From positions 1-64,000 of IMG/VR virus record IMGVR_UViG_3300009008_000024: a DNA stretch of 64,000 nucleotides, one strand, 5' to 3'. Within the stretch, counting starts at the first letter, position 1. Every line of letters starts with the position of its first letter. The DNA comes from a virus. The notes under the pieces are model-generated. The model was not told the DNA's origin and made no database searches. It saw nothing but the letters and a program-made list of their open reading frames with translations. Positions 9,139 to 18,284 of the stretch are shown here, in pieces. The position numbers and the translations under genes are program-made.

Positions 9139-11460
9139 ATGGCAGGCGGATTTGAAGCACTATATACACAAGACTTTTCTAGTACCAGTTCTATAACTGT
9201 AACGCACAACCTCGACAGAGTAATTTGTGCGGTAAGGGTTATAATAGGATCACTAGTGAGAAACGACCTTGTTGAGAGCGTTGTTCCATCTCCGGCAGAT
9301 CCCCGCAATGTGATTATTGTTACCCTGAAAGCATCCAACAACGGCACAATACAAATAATAGACTCTGATTATATTTGGGGCACACTGCCAACTCCAGAAG
9401 GTGCAGCAGCACTAGGAAATAACTTAAGCGGATCTACTTTCAGCGGATCTTTTTCGGGTTCATTTGCTGGCGATGGTTCTGCCCTAACAGGAATCACGGG
9501 TAGCGGCGGAGGAACACCTGGAGGAGCAGACACATACATCCAATTTAATTCCGGGAGTGCTTTTTCTGGTTCGCAAAACCTTACATTTGATTATTCTGGA
9601 AATTTATTATCTCTCACGGGCACATTAGATACGAATGGTACAATTTTGGCATCTTCTTTTTCAGGGGATGGTTCTGCAATAACAAATGCCCAAGTTAGTG
9701 GCAGCAACCTTTTGTGGGTAGATATCAGCGGTAGCGATACTACTGGCACAAGGGAGAGGTTTGATAAACCATATGCTTCTATAGGGGGTGCTTTATCATC
9801 GGCATCTGCCGGCGACGTTGTTGTTGTCCGACCAGGGACATATGAAGAATCTATAACTATGGTAGATGGTGTCTCTGTTGTCGGAATGGACCGAGATAGA
9901 TGTATACTGAAAAGATATTCAGGCGGATACGCAGTTACCATGGCAGACAATTGTGCTTTCGAGCACATGTCGATAGACATCAGTGCATCAAACGGGGTTT
10001 CGTTTGGCACCACCACTGGCGGGACATCTGCTATTAGGCATACTAGGATTACTGCTGCTGGGGGGAATGCATCTGGTATTACTATATCAGGCACCCCAGC
10101 TCCAGGTCAAAACTGGATTACCTGTGATCATGTGGACGTGGTTGGCAGCGGCCTTTCGAATGCATTTCTCCACAATTCTGCCGGCACTGTTAATCTAAGA
10201 GACTGTTTTGGATATGCTTTGGTCGGGTTGCAAGTCGCTAGCACATCTACGACAAGAGCACAAGATTGTAGGTTTTCCGGGTTTTCTGGATTATATATCA
10301 CTGATTCGACAGCAACTTTATATGTGGATCAGTCAACAAGATGGTCGTCTCTCGTCAATGCTGGCGGCGGCACACTTGCTTCGGATATGATTCACCTGCT
10401 AAGATCATCGGGTAACAACACCGAGTTACAACTCAACTCAGGTGGATATTTAAGTTCGTCGGCAGATCTAACATTTAGTAGCAGTCTTTTGGCGGTTACT
10501 GGAACTTTGAGTATTGATGGAAATGCCAATGCAAATAGGTTTGATGGTCTTTTTGTTGGAGATCTGACAGGAGATGTAACGGGGAGTGTCCTTGGCAATG
10601 TAACAGGCGACTTGGTTGGGACCTCATCATTTGCTGACGAAGCAGCAAAAGTATCAAATGCCCTTGCACAAGGACCGGGCATCGCGACCTTTTCTTACGA
10701 TGGTTCTTCGACAGCATTAGTAGGGATAGATAGTACTGTTGTGACACTAACAGGGGTTCAGACACTTTCTAATAAAATTGTGAGTGGAACATTTTCTGGA
10801 TCATTCATTGGCGACGGAACAGCATTATCTATTACGGAAACAGATACATTAGATGATGTGACAGGAAGGGGTAACACCACAACGAACAGCATTACTGTCA
10901 ATGGGATAACCTCTAACTCAAACATCATTCTAACTGGTGCTTTAGACGCGACAGGAGATATCGATAACGCCGGAACCTATAATGGCATCCAGCATTATAC
11001 CAGTTCGGCAACAGACCCAACTACACCAACTCCATCAGATGGGGACAGATATTACAATACGGCACTAGATATGGAAATGAGATATGACAATACAAGAGCA
11101 AAGTGGTTATCAGTAGAGTCTTCTGTAATGGAGTTTGGCAGGGACGGCAACACTGGTGGCGGATCATATTATAGAGGGCCAGGGAATAGGGCATATGCTT
11201 CCAATAGGGGAAGAACCGCTGAATTTGATGGGACAGTTGTTTCTATTTCTTATTCGAGAAATGATCTGGATGCTGCCACATTTGAGGTGACTGCTGATGG
11301 TTCTGGGATCGCAACCCTTGCATCATCAGCGAGGAACGGAAAAGATGTGACTCTTAACGGAAATTTTACAGCAGATCAGGTGTTAGCAATAAAAAATCAA
11401 ACTGGGTCCAATACAACTAGGCACGTTTTAGGGTGGGTAAGAATCAGGTGGAGGGCATAA
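9139..11460 (+). CDS. second tail-fibre protein with beta-helix domain and shared modules
   Basis: A 773-residue fibre-type protein. Residues about 190-420 look like a right-handed parallel beta-helix of the DUF1565/pectate-lyase-like kind (PYASIGGALSSASAGDVVVV, RPGTYEESITMVDGVSVVG). The SGSFSGSFAGDGSALTGI, PGGADTYIQFNSGS and VTLTGVQTLSNKIVSG segments match modules in the preceding 3005-residue fibre, so the two genes have exchanged or duplicated parts. The start has a purine-rich leader (ggaagaaagaaa before ATG). The stop is one base from the next start, so the three fibre genes are probably one operon. A depolymerase function is possible, but I see no diagnostic active site. Confidence 0.7.
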   Translation: MAGGFEALYTQDFSSTSSITVTHNLDRVICAVRVIIGSLVRNDLVESVVPSPADPRNVIIVTLKASNNGTIQIIDSDYIWGTLPTPEGAAALGNNLSGSTFSGSFSGSFAGDGSALTGITGSGGGTPGGADTYIQFNSGSAFSGSQNLTFDYSGNLLSLTGTLDTNGTILASSFSGDGSAITNAQVSGSNLLWVDISGSDTTGTRERFDKPYASIGGALSSASAGDVVVVRPGTYEESITMVDGVSVVGMDRDRCILKRYSGGYAVTMADNCAFEHMSIDISASNGVSFGTTTGGTSAIRHTRITAAGGNASGITISGTPAPGQNWITCDHVDVVGSGLSNAFLHNSAGTVNLRDCFGYALVGLQVASTSTTRAQDCRFSGFSGLYITDSTATLYVDQSTRWSSLVNAGGGTLASDMIHLLRSSGNNTELQLNSGGYLSSSADLTFSSSLLAVTGTLSIDGNANANRFDGLFVGDLTGDVTGSVLGNVTGDLVGTSSFADEAAKVSNALAQGPGIATFSYDGSSTALVGIDSTVVTLTGVQTLSNKIVSGTFSGSFIGDGTALSITETDTLDDVTGRGNTTTNSITVNGITSNSNIILTGALDATGDIDNAGTYNGIQHYTSSATDPTTPTPSDGDRYYNTALDMEMRYDNTRAKWLSVESSVMEFGRDGNTGGGSYYRGPGNRAYASNRGRTAEFDGTVVSISYSRNDLDAATFEVTADGSGIATLASSARNGKDVTLNGNFTADQVLAIKNQTGSNTTRHVLGWVRIRWRA

Positions 11461-11461
11461 C

Positions 11462-12781
11462 ATGGCAACAATTATTGTAGCAAAAAATCAAACAGGATCA
11501 CCACTAACACTTGAACAGTTGCCCATTCCTTCTGGCAGCCTACCCGCCTCTCCTGGCACAGTTACTCTCACAGACTACGCATCAGAGATGGAAATTCAAT
11601 CTGATAGTGAGTTGTCGACATATATTAATGCGGGTAGGGTATTGTTAGAAATTAATGGAATAACTCTTACACAGTCAGGATCAATTATGGCTGGAGAAAC
11701 ATTTGTTCCGATGTCTCCTCTTTTTGCCGACTTTTATGACGCTGGCACTTCAAATGTTGGAACGTCTGCTACGACATTAGGACTTGACACCATACGACAA
11801 AGTAATACTGGGTCTTTTGGAACAGCATTTGCTTTGTCTAGCGACCAAGTTACTATCCAGGCTAATGCTGGCGGCACTTATGTGGTTCGATATGATGTGA
11901 CATTTGGAGAAACCGGCGGCGATAACAGAAAGTGCGAGCTATGGCTTGAGTTAAATAGTTCTGAGGTTCCCGCAACTCGTGCAGAGGTCCAATATTGGAC
12001 AGAACACGGAGCGGAAGACAACGGCACTGCTGGTCGGACTGCTATTCTCACATTGGAACCCACGGATGTCCTTCGTGTTCGTGGCCAAGTAACGGATGGA
12101 GCTCCCAACTACACTACTGTTGCAGGTGGGGTGGGATTGGCTATATATGCTATCGGGTCTAATGGTATTATTGGTCCTGCGGGGAGCGACGGTGCTCAAG
12201 GACCATCGGGATCCGGCACCACGATCACTGTTGAGGATGAAGGCACTAACATTCCAAACACACCGCACACTAATTTGAACTTTGTAGGTGCTGGGGTCAC
12301 GGCAGCAGATGGCGGAAGTGGGGTAGCAACTATAACTATTCCTGGTGGTGGAGGGACGACAAACATCGCCCAGTATAGACAAACGGGAAACCTAACCATC
12401 GCCACAAGTGCGACAACGGTGGTTCTCAATGCGAACGACTTTGAAGACTCTAATTATACTCGTTCGGGTGAAAATGTCACCATCAACACTGCTGGGATAT
12501 ATCGGATAAGTTATAGTATATTTTTCGACACCACAGCTAACGCCAGGCGGACTTGTGATGGCTGGGTCGAGCAGAATACTACCGAAATAGTACCATCTCG
12601 TGCTAGTGGATATACTCGTAACAATACCGACGACACTGCTAGTTTATCTGCCACATTCTTAGTTCAACTTGCCGCCACTGATGTTGTTCGTCTACGCTGC
12701 CAATCTACTGGCACGAACGGTACAGCACAAGGTGTAGGCAATAGAATGTGGATTACACTTGAATTTGTGAGGGCTCCATAA
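11462..12781 (+). CDS. fibre/tip protein with two C1q/TNF-like domains and a short collagen-like linker
   Basis: 439 residues. Two domains look like beta-sandwich C1q/TNF-type trimeric heads: residues about 95-235 (GGTYVVRYDVTFG, then LEPTDVLRVRGQV) and about 300-438 (GIYRISYSIFF, then LAATDVVRLRCQS). They are joined by a short collagen-like GPAGSDGAQGPSGSG segment. Such heads are common at the receptor-binding ends of phage fibres, so this is probably a trimeric tip protein for the fibres encoded just upstream. Domain calls are from pattern. The stop overlaps the next start (TAATG). Confidence 0.6.
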   Translation: MATIIVAKNQTGSPLTLEQLPIPSGSLPASPGTVTLTDYASEMEIQSDSELSTYINAGRVLLEINGITLTQSGSIMAGETFVPMSPLFADFYDAGTSNVGTSATTLGLDTIRQSNTGSFGTAFALSSDQVTIQANAGGTYVVRYDVTFGETGGDNRKCELWLELNSSEVPATRAEVQYWTEHGAEDNGTAGRTAILTLEPTDVLRVRGQVTDGAPNYTTVAGGVGLAIYAIGSNGIIGPAGSDGAQGPSGSGTTITVEDEGTNIPNTPHTNLNFVGAGVTAADGGSGVATITIPGGGGTTNIAQYRQTGNLTIATSATTVVLNANDFEDSNYTRSGENVTINTAGIYRISYSIFFDTTANARRTCDGWVEQNTTEIVPSRASGYTRNNTDDTASLSATFLVQLAATDVVRLRCQSTGTNGTAQGVGNRMWITLEFVRAP

Positions 12782-12939
12782 TGGCTACTAAAATGTTATT
12801 TCTTTGTTCGTGTGGAGAATCGTTTGAAATTGACGATTCTACTGGAATGACGGATCATATCGATGCCAATATCACCCATACTGTCTCAGAGGAGTATGTT
12901 CATGCTTCTGTTGTTGCTTCTGCCTCTGGTAGTCAGTAG
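12781..12939 (+). CDS. small protein of unknown function with a CSCG motif
   Basis: A 52-codon frame starting at the ATG that overlaps the stop of the preceding fibre gene (TAATG), typical of translational coupling. The product begins MATKMLFLCSCGESFEID, with a CxC pair, and ends in a small Ser/Ala-rich tail. No known domain. Coupling and lack of any other use for the DNA support it as real. Confidence 0.5.
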   Translation: MATKMLFLCSCGESFEIDDSTGMTDHIDANITHTVSEEYVHASVVASASGSQ

Positions 12940-13007
12940 CAAGAGTGACTAGTTTTGGGACTGATTGTGGATAATAGGTAATAAACATAGATTTTAGCAT
13001 TTTTAAT

Positions 13008-13017
13008 AACTATTTAT
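13008..13017 (+). promoter_or_regulatory. putative late promoter element AACTATTTAT
   Basis: Exact AACTANTTAT match in the 113-nt gap between the fibre operon and the scaffold gene, 35 nt upstream of the chosen ATG. Apart from this element and the ribosome-binding site I see nothing else in the gap. Confidence 0.55.
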
Positions 13018-13052
13018 TGGGAGAAAGATCTTTGAGAAAGAAGGAGACATAT

Positions 13053-14375
13053 ATGTCATCGAACAACATGTTAAAGCAGGCAATTATTGACGCCACCACA
13101 TTGCGCGAAGTTGCATTGAAAAATGCGGAGGCAATTGTGGTAGAAAAATACTCTGATCAAATAAAAGAAGCGGTAGATACTATGCTGGAGCAGGAAGAGG
13201 AAGAATTACTCCCAGAAGATCCCATGGCAGATCCCATGGATGACCTCGCAGGCGAAGAATCCCTTCCAGTTTCTCGGGTTGGATCGACAGAGGAAGAGCC
13301 AGGATCGGAATTGGTTTCGCAAACGACTCTTGCGGCAACAGATGGCGAGCGGTTGTGTCCATGCCCCGATGACGGCGCCACGATTGAGATTGACTTTGGC
13401 GGACTTCAAGACATGATGAAGAAATTAGAAGATGATGAGGAGATGCCATCTTTAGCGGGCGAAGAGGAGGCGATGCCAGGACTAACTCCAGAAGATGCTC
13501 TCCCGGAAGACGAGGAATTACCCCTACAGGAGTCCGCGGAGGAAGAGGACGAAGAGATCATGTTAGAACTAAGCGACTTGCTGGGCGAAGACTTTTTTAG
13601 CGATTCAGGCGAAGAAGAAGGCGCCGAAGCAGAGGAAGAAGGCGCCGAAGCGCTTTCTGCAATTGCTGAAAAAACTCAAGTGGCAGTGGCAGATTTTTCG
13701 GATGAACCTATAGAGATTGTGGGCAAGCCTCTGGCCAAAAAGAAGTCTAAAAAGAAGTCTAAAAAGAAGAGCGCCTCTGCTGGATTGGGAAAAAAGAAAG
13801 ATCGCGAAGTTCCTCAAGTGCCCGCGCCAAAAGATCCACCGCGCGCGCATATGAAGAACAGGGATAAATCAAAAGACTTGACGCCAGCACAGCAGCAATA
13901 TGCACGTCAAATGGGAAAGATAAAGGAGAGTGCATCGCAGGACGATAAGATCCTAAAGGAGAACTTGGTCCTCTCGAAAGCAAACTCCAAGGCGTTACAG
14001 GAAAACAAACAACTCGCAAAAGAAAACAAAGAGATTAAGAGTCTCTTGGTAAAACTTTCAGGCAAATTGGAAGAAGTGAATCTTTCAAATGCTAAACTAA
14101 TTTATACGAATCAGGTTCTTAATGGTGCCTCCTTGAATGAGCGACAAAAACAACGTATTGTCGAATCTATTAAAAGTGCCGATTCAGTCGAAGCAGCGAA
14201 GTCTATTTTTGAGACACTTCAAAGCGCAGTGGGGTCATCTCTTGGTTCAAGAAATGATTCGCAATCACTAAGCGAAGCAATCTCTAGGGGTAGTGCTACG
14301 ACGTTGAGACAAAAGAAAAAACAAACAAAGCAAGATCCTCATATGCAACGTATGAAGAAACTTGCAGGCATTTAA
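13053..14375 (+). CDS. prohead scaffold (core) protein, T4 gp22-like
   Basis: About 440 residues, very acidic, placed directly before the major capsid gene as gp22 is in T4. The N-terminal helix (MLKQAIIDATTLREVALKNA) resembles scaffold starts in marine T4-type phages. Residues about 45-210 are Glu/Asp-rich with short repeats; then comes a lysine-rich patch coded by a near-perfect DNA repeat at about 13737-13770 (KKKSKKKSKKKS), followed by a long coiled coil (about 300-380). I use ATG 13053, which has AAGGAGA 6-8 nt upstream, rather than the in-frame TTG at 13017. Family knowledge: gp22 forms the internal core that shapes the prohead and is digested by the prohead protease. Confidence 0.75.
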   Translation: MSSNNMLKQAIIDATTLREVALKNAEAIVVEKYSDQIKEAVDTMLEQEEEELLPEDPMADPMDDLAGEESLPVSRVGSTEEEPGSELVSQTTLAATDGERLCPCPDDGATIEIDFGGLQDMMKKLEDDEEMPSLAGEEEAMPGLTPEDALPEDEELPLQESAEEEDEEIMLELSDLLGEDFFSDSGEEEGAEAEEEGAEALSAIAEKTQVAVADFSDEPIEIVGKPLAKKKSKKKSKKKSASAGLGKKKDREVPQVPAPKDPPRAHMKNRDKSKDLTPAQQQYARQMGKIKESASQDDKILKENLVLSKANSKALQENKQLAKENKEIKSLLVKLSGKLEEVNLSNAKLIYTNQVLNGASLNERQKQRIVESIKSADSVEAAKSIFETLQSAVGSSLGSRNDSQSLSEAISRGSATTLRQKKKQTKQDPHMQRMKKLAGI

Positions 14376-14397
14376 TTCATTTAAGGAGGAAAAAACA

Positions 14398-16092
14398 ATG
14401 TCTATTTTAGAAAAATTGACTGAAGGGATCGTTAGTCGAGACCTCAGTCGGGAGAATCATGCTCTTCTCGATAAGTGGGAAAAGACTGGTCTCTTAGAAG
14501 GATTGGAGGACGAGGGCAAGCGCAATAGCATGGCGGTTCTTCTCGAAAACCAAGCAAAAGAGCTTCTTCGAGAAGCATCAACCATGGCAGGTGCCACCGG
14601 CGGAAACGTCGAAGGTTTTGCTGCTGTAGCATTTCCAATTGTTCGTCGCGTTTTCGCGGGGTTAATTGCTAATGACTTAGTGTCGGTTCAGCCGATGAGT
14701 TTGCCTAGCGGACTTATCTTCTTCCTGGACTTCACTTTGGGCATGACTGATGGCACGACCACTAGGTTGGGTCAAGATCTCGATGACTCACTTTACGGTG
14801 GTGGCGTAGTTGCGTCTCAACTCACCGGAGGTGTTTCGTTGACAGGCGATAATGTCAGCAAGTCGTTCTATAACCTTAACAACGGGTATTCGTCTCCAAC
14901 GGGGTCTGTTACGGGCATCGCCCTCACTGATCTTACGTCGGGATCTGCTGGCGATCAGGGAGTAATTGATGGTCTCATCAACTATGATCCGGATATTGCT
15001 TCTGGTACTTCGGTTTATGTTGGTTCGCTCGCACTTGATGATCTGACACAATTGAATCGTGAAGATTTGATTTCGGTGACCATTGGGGCCGGATCTATTC
15101 CGCTTGGACGACAAGCGCGACGTTTGACTGTTCTGAGCGGTACTGCTGGGACTGACATTTTGGTCGTTATTGCTGCTAGTGGTTCGGAAACCCCGGACGA
15201 CTTAAATACAATCGGCGCTACTGTTGATGTCACGTATGTCGAGACTGACAACTTCCGAACTGGCGGAGCAATTGGTTCCGTTGAGGGTGTTGATAACTGG
15301 GGATTGGAAAATAATCCAAACATTCCAGAAATCGACATCAAGGTTGACAGTGTTGCTGTGACTGCAAACACCAAGAAGTTGAAAGCAAAGTGGACTCCCG
15401 AATTGGGACAAGACTTGAATGCTTATCATAATCTTGATGCAGAGGTCGAGTTGACTAGTATCCTGTCTGAGCAAATTGCTCTTGAAATTGACCAAGAAAT
15501 CTTGGAAGATTTGGTAAAGGGTGCGAAGGCTGGTCAATACTACTGGAGTCGCCGTCCTGGTCGATTCTTGGTCCGAGATACCGGCGCCGCAATTAGCACT
15601 GATGCTAACGAAGCGTTGCTTGGTGGAGACTTTACTGGTAATGTGTCGGAGTGGTACGAGACTCTTCTCGAAACCATTAATGACGTATCTGCTCAGATTC
15701 ATCGTAAGACGCTTCGAGGCGGAGCAAACTTTTTGGTTTGTGGTCCAGAAGTATCTAACATTCTTGAATTCACTGCTGGGTTTAAAGCTCGCGTGACTCA
15801 CGATGATGATAAGGGCAATGCTGGTGCGGTCAATGTTGGTAATATTTCTAAGAAGTGGGATGTCTTTGTTGACCCCTATTTCCCGCGAAATGTTATTTTG
15901 GTTGGACGTAAGGGATCTTCTTTCTTGGAAAGCGGATATGTTTACGCGCCTTATGTGCCACTCCAAACGACCCCCACGATCTTCGGCATTGAAGATTTCG
16001 TGCCCCGCAAGGGTGTCATGACGCGATATGCCAAGAAAATGGTGCGTCCTGATATGTACGGGTTGGTTATCGTCGAAGACTTGCTGGGTTAA
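14398..16092 (+). CDS. major capsid protein, T4 gp23-like
   Basis: 564 residues from the ATG at 14398 (AAGGAGG 9 nt upstream). The segment FAAVAFPIVRRVFAGLIANDLVSVQPM is the conserved gp23-type N arm; EIALEIDQEIL and the C-terminal MTRYAKKMVRPDMYGLV region are also typical. T4 gp23 is matured by gp21 cleavage after Glu65; here LRE|A at residues 57-60 fits the (L/I)xE|(A/G/S) cleavage rule at nearly the same place. It follows the scaffold gene and ends in a strong terminator, which suggests high-level expression of a scaffold-capsid unit. Confidence 0.9.
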   Translation: MSILEKLTEGIVSRDLSRENHALLDKWEKTGLLEGLEDEGKRNSMAVLLENQAKELLREASTMAGATGGNVEGFAAVAFPIVRRVFAGLIANDLVSVQPMSLPSGLIFFLDFTLGMTDGTTTRLGQDLDDSLYGGGVVASQLTGGVSLTGDNVSKSFYNLNNGYSSPTGSVTGIALTDLTSGSAGDQGVIDGLINYDPDIASGTSVYVGSLALDDLTQLNREDLISVTIGAGSIPLGRQARRLTVLSGTAGTDILVVIAASGSETPDDLNTIGATVDVTYVETDNFRTGGAIGSVEGVDNWGLENNPNIPEIDIKVDSVAVTANTKKLKAKWTPELGQDLNAYHNLDAEVELTSILSEQIALEIDQEILEDLVKGAKAGQYYWSRRPGRFLVRDTGAAISTDANEALLGGDFTGNVSEWYETLLETINDVSAQIHRKTLRGGANFLVCGPEVSNILEFTAGFKARVTHDDDKGNAGAVNVGNISKKWDVFVDPYFPRNVILVGRKGSSFLESGYVYAPYVPLQTTPTIFGIEDFVPRKGVMTRYAKKMVRPDMYGLVIVEDLLG

Positions 16093-16122
16093 TCCTTTCT
16101 AGTCTAAAAAATAACTGAAAGA

Positions 16123-16163
16123 AAAGAGTCTTCATAATGTTTATGGAGGCTCTTTCTTTTTTT
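16123..16163 (+). terminator. rho-independent terminator after the major capsid gene
   Basis: A 14-bp stem with two G-U pairs (AAAGAGTCTTCATA against TATGGAGGCTCTTT), a 5-nt loop, and a T-rich tract directly after it. Confidence 0.85.
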
Positions 16164-16167
16164 GAAA

Positions 16168-16177
16168 AACTAATTAT
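16168..16177 (+). promoter_or_regulatory. putative late promoter element AACTAATTAT
   Basis: Exact AACTANTTAT match just after the capsid terminator and 31 nt before the GTG start of the neck gene, so transcription would restart here for the tail block. Confidence 0.6.
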
Positions 16178-16208
16178 CTTGTATACTATATAAAGCGGAG
16201 GAAATAAT

Positions 16209-17462
16209 GTGGCAGTTCCTGTCTTATCGCCGAGTTCAAATTCTAGTTTAGTTGTCTTACCGCCAACGGGATCTAAGTCTCTGGTTACGGGGTCGTTGCC
16301 ATTTGGCGTATATACTGGCGCAGATTTTATTTCAGGCGCCGTAGACCAAGTATCATATGTTTACCGTAAACTTGGCGGCGAAGTATTAGATATAGAGTTG
16401 ACTGCAAATCAAGTTTATGCTGCCTATGAAGAAGCAGTTCTTGAGTATTCGTACATCGTCAACGTACATCAAACAAAGAATTCTCTGTCGGATCTCTTGG
16501 GGAATCCTACTGGAACTTTTGATAGTGATGGGGAATTACAGTCGGGTAATCTCACCACTTCATTGAGTGGCACCGGCGCCGAATTGCGATATCCTAAATT
16601 TAACTTCTCTTACGAAAAGAGAGTTGCTATGGGGATTTCTGAGAAAGCAGGGGTGGGAGGAGATAACCGCTTCTATACTGCCTCTTTCGATGTGACAAAG
16701 GATGTGCAAGATTACGATTTGCAGGCGATTGTATCTGCTAGTAGTGATGCGGTTTTTGACTTCGATAAAGACAAGAAAGTTAATATTACGAAAGTGTGGT
16801 ATAAGTCCCCACGTGTCATGTGGAGGTTCTATGGTTATTATGGTGGAATAAACGCCGTAGGTAATATGTCAACTTACGGACAGTACGCAGATGACAGCAC
16901 TTGGCAAGTTGTCCCAGTTTGGCAAAATAAACTTCAAGCAATGGCGTATGAAGACGCCATGTATACAAGAATTTCACACTACTCTTTCGATATAAGAGAT
17001 AACAGGTTGCGCCTATTTCCGACCCCTTCTGGTGTCGATTTCAGCAAAGTTTGGTTTGAGTTTACAGTAGACGAAGATCCTCTCCTAGATAAGGCAGGGA
17101 TGGATACCGGCGCCAAGGGCGTAAACAATATGAATACTGCCCCTTTTGCAAATATTCCTTATAATAATATAAATTCTATCGGGAAGCAATGGATCAGGAG
17201 GTTTGCCCTTTCTGTCTGTAAGGAGATGTTGGGGGTGATCCGCAGCAAGTTCGCCACAATCCCAATACCGGGCGAATCCGTCACTTTAGATGGTCCCGCA
17301 TTGATAGCATCCTCTAAGGAGGAGCAAACCGCGCTGAGGGATGAGTTGAAGACGGTGCTAGATGAATTGACCTATGCAAAACTTGCGGAGAAGGATTCTG
17401 CAATTGCGGGCAACACAGAAACGCTATTGTCAAAAATACCTCTTGCTATATATCCAGGATAA
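16209..17462 (+). CDS. neck / head-completion protein, T4 gp13-like
   Basis: 417 residues, GTG start with GCGGAGGA about 6 nt upstream. It sits between the capsid gene and a clear gp14-like gene, the slot expected for gp13. The C-terminal part (KEMLGVIRSKFATIPIPGES, then a helical stretch ending in PLAIYPG) resembles head-closure proteins annotated as gp13 in marine T4-type phages. Family role: gp13 with gp14 closes the packaged head and joins it to the tail. Assignment rests more on position than on unmistakable motifs. Confidence 0.55.
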   Translation: MAVPVLSPSSNSSLVVLPPTGSKSLVTGSLPFGVYTGADFISGAVDQVSYVYRKLGGEVLDIELTANQVYAAYEEAVLEYSYIVNVHQTKNSLSDLLGNPTGTFDSDGELQSGNLTTSLSGTGAELRYPKFNFSYEKRVAMGISEKAGVGGDNRFYTASFDVTKDVQDYDLQAIVSASSDAVFDFDKDKKVNITKVWYKSPRVMWRFYGYYGGINAVGNMSTYGQYADDSTWQVVPVWQNKLQAMAYEDAMYTRISHYSFDIRDNRLRLFPTPSGVDFSKVWFEFTVDEDPLLDKAGMDTGAKGVNNMNTAPFANIPYNNINSIGKQWIRRFALSVCKEMLGVIRSKFATIPIPGESVTLDGPALIASSKEEQTALRDELKTVLDELTYAKLAEKDSAIAGNTETLLSKIPLAIYPG

Positions 17463-17475
17463 GGGGGAGAGGTAG

Positions 17476-18270
17476 ATGGCAGACGAGAACATAACTTGGA
17501 CACAACCAACGAATCCGCCGCCTCCCCTCTTTATGGGAGGCAAAGAGCGTGATTTTGTAAAGCAGGTTAACGACGAACTTATTGAGCGCGTGATAGGGCA
17601 AACGATTTTGTACTATCCAGTAAGTCTCAAGCATACCAACTATCACTCTCTCTACGGCGAGGCGATTCACAAGAGTTTTTTGTCTCCTGTAAAAGTCAAT
17701 GCCCTTATTTCGTGGGAAGGTCAAACGACCAAGACTACAAACTATGGAATTGATAGGCGCTCGTCTTTGACCATTCATTTTCACAAGAGAAGGTTAACAG
17801 AGGATCAAGATTTGCAGGTTCAAGAGGGGGATTTTATATTATATGGAAGGTTATTTTATGAGATTGTTTCACTAAACGAACCACAACCACTGTTCGGGCA
17901 AATAGACCATCAAATGGAAATCGCTGCCAAATGTATTCGTGCTCGCGATGGAGTTTTCGAAGAAGCGCCTCTACCAGAAGTGTCAATCACTAAATATCAA
18001 TTAGCGCAGGATCGTGTAGAGAACGTGTGTGTTCTCACTATTCCGGACGATTGTAAAATTTGCGTTCCAAAACTTTCCGCTGCTGATGTAGATTCTTTAG
18101 ACTATAGGACGTTGGAGGAGTTCACGTCAGATCCGTGTAAGTATGAGGGATATCAGTTTTACCTAACTGATGCGGGACCATCCCCGGTTGGTGCTTTTAC
18201 CATCTCGAACAAGTGGTATTTCAATGAAAAGTGTGTTTGGTATCCAAGTCCATTTTTTAGTACGCCTTAA
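17476..18270 (+). CDS. neck protein, T4 gp14-like
   Basis: 264 residues. The central segment EGDFILYGRLFYEIVSLNEP followed by PLFGQ matches the conserved gp14 pattern (EGDLIYFP..LFEI..VEP..P.YQLG in T4). Length is close to T4 gp14 (256). Good ribosome-binding site (GGGGGAGAGG). It follows the gp13-like gene by 13 nt and precedes gp15 by 14 nt, giving the T4 order 13-14-15. Role by family: head-neck connection before tail docking. Confidence 0.75.
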   Translation: MADENITWTQPTNPPPPLFMGGKERDFVKQVNDELIERVIGQTILYYPVSLKHTNYHSLYGEAIHKSFLSPVKVNALISWEGQTTKTTNYGIDRRSSLTIHFHKRRLTEDQDLQVQEGDFILYGRLFYEIVSLNEPQPLFGQIDHQMEIAAKCIRARDGVFEEAPLPEVSITKYQLAQDRVENVCVLTIPDDCKICVPKLSAADVDSLDYRTLEEFTSDPCKYEGYQFYLTDAGPSPVGAFTISNKWYFNEKCVWYPSPFFSTP

Positions 18271-18284
18271 GGAGGAGGAAGGAA

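Noticed and set aside
11784-11812. CTTGACA inside the third fibre gene
   Set aside because: No -10 box at 16-18 bp and no gene start close downstream.
15202-15966. 254-codon minus-strand frame inside the capsid gene
   Set aside because: Overlaps a certain gp23 homologue; no supporting signals.
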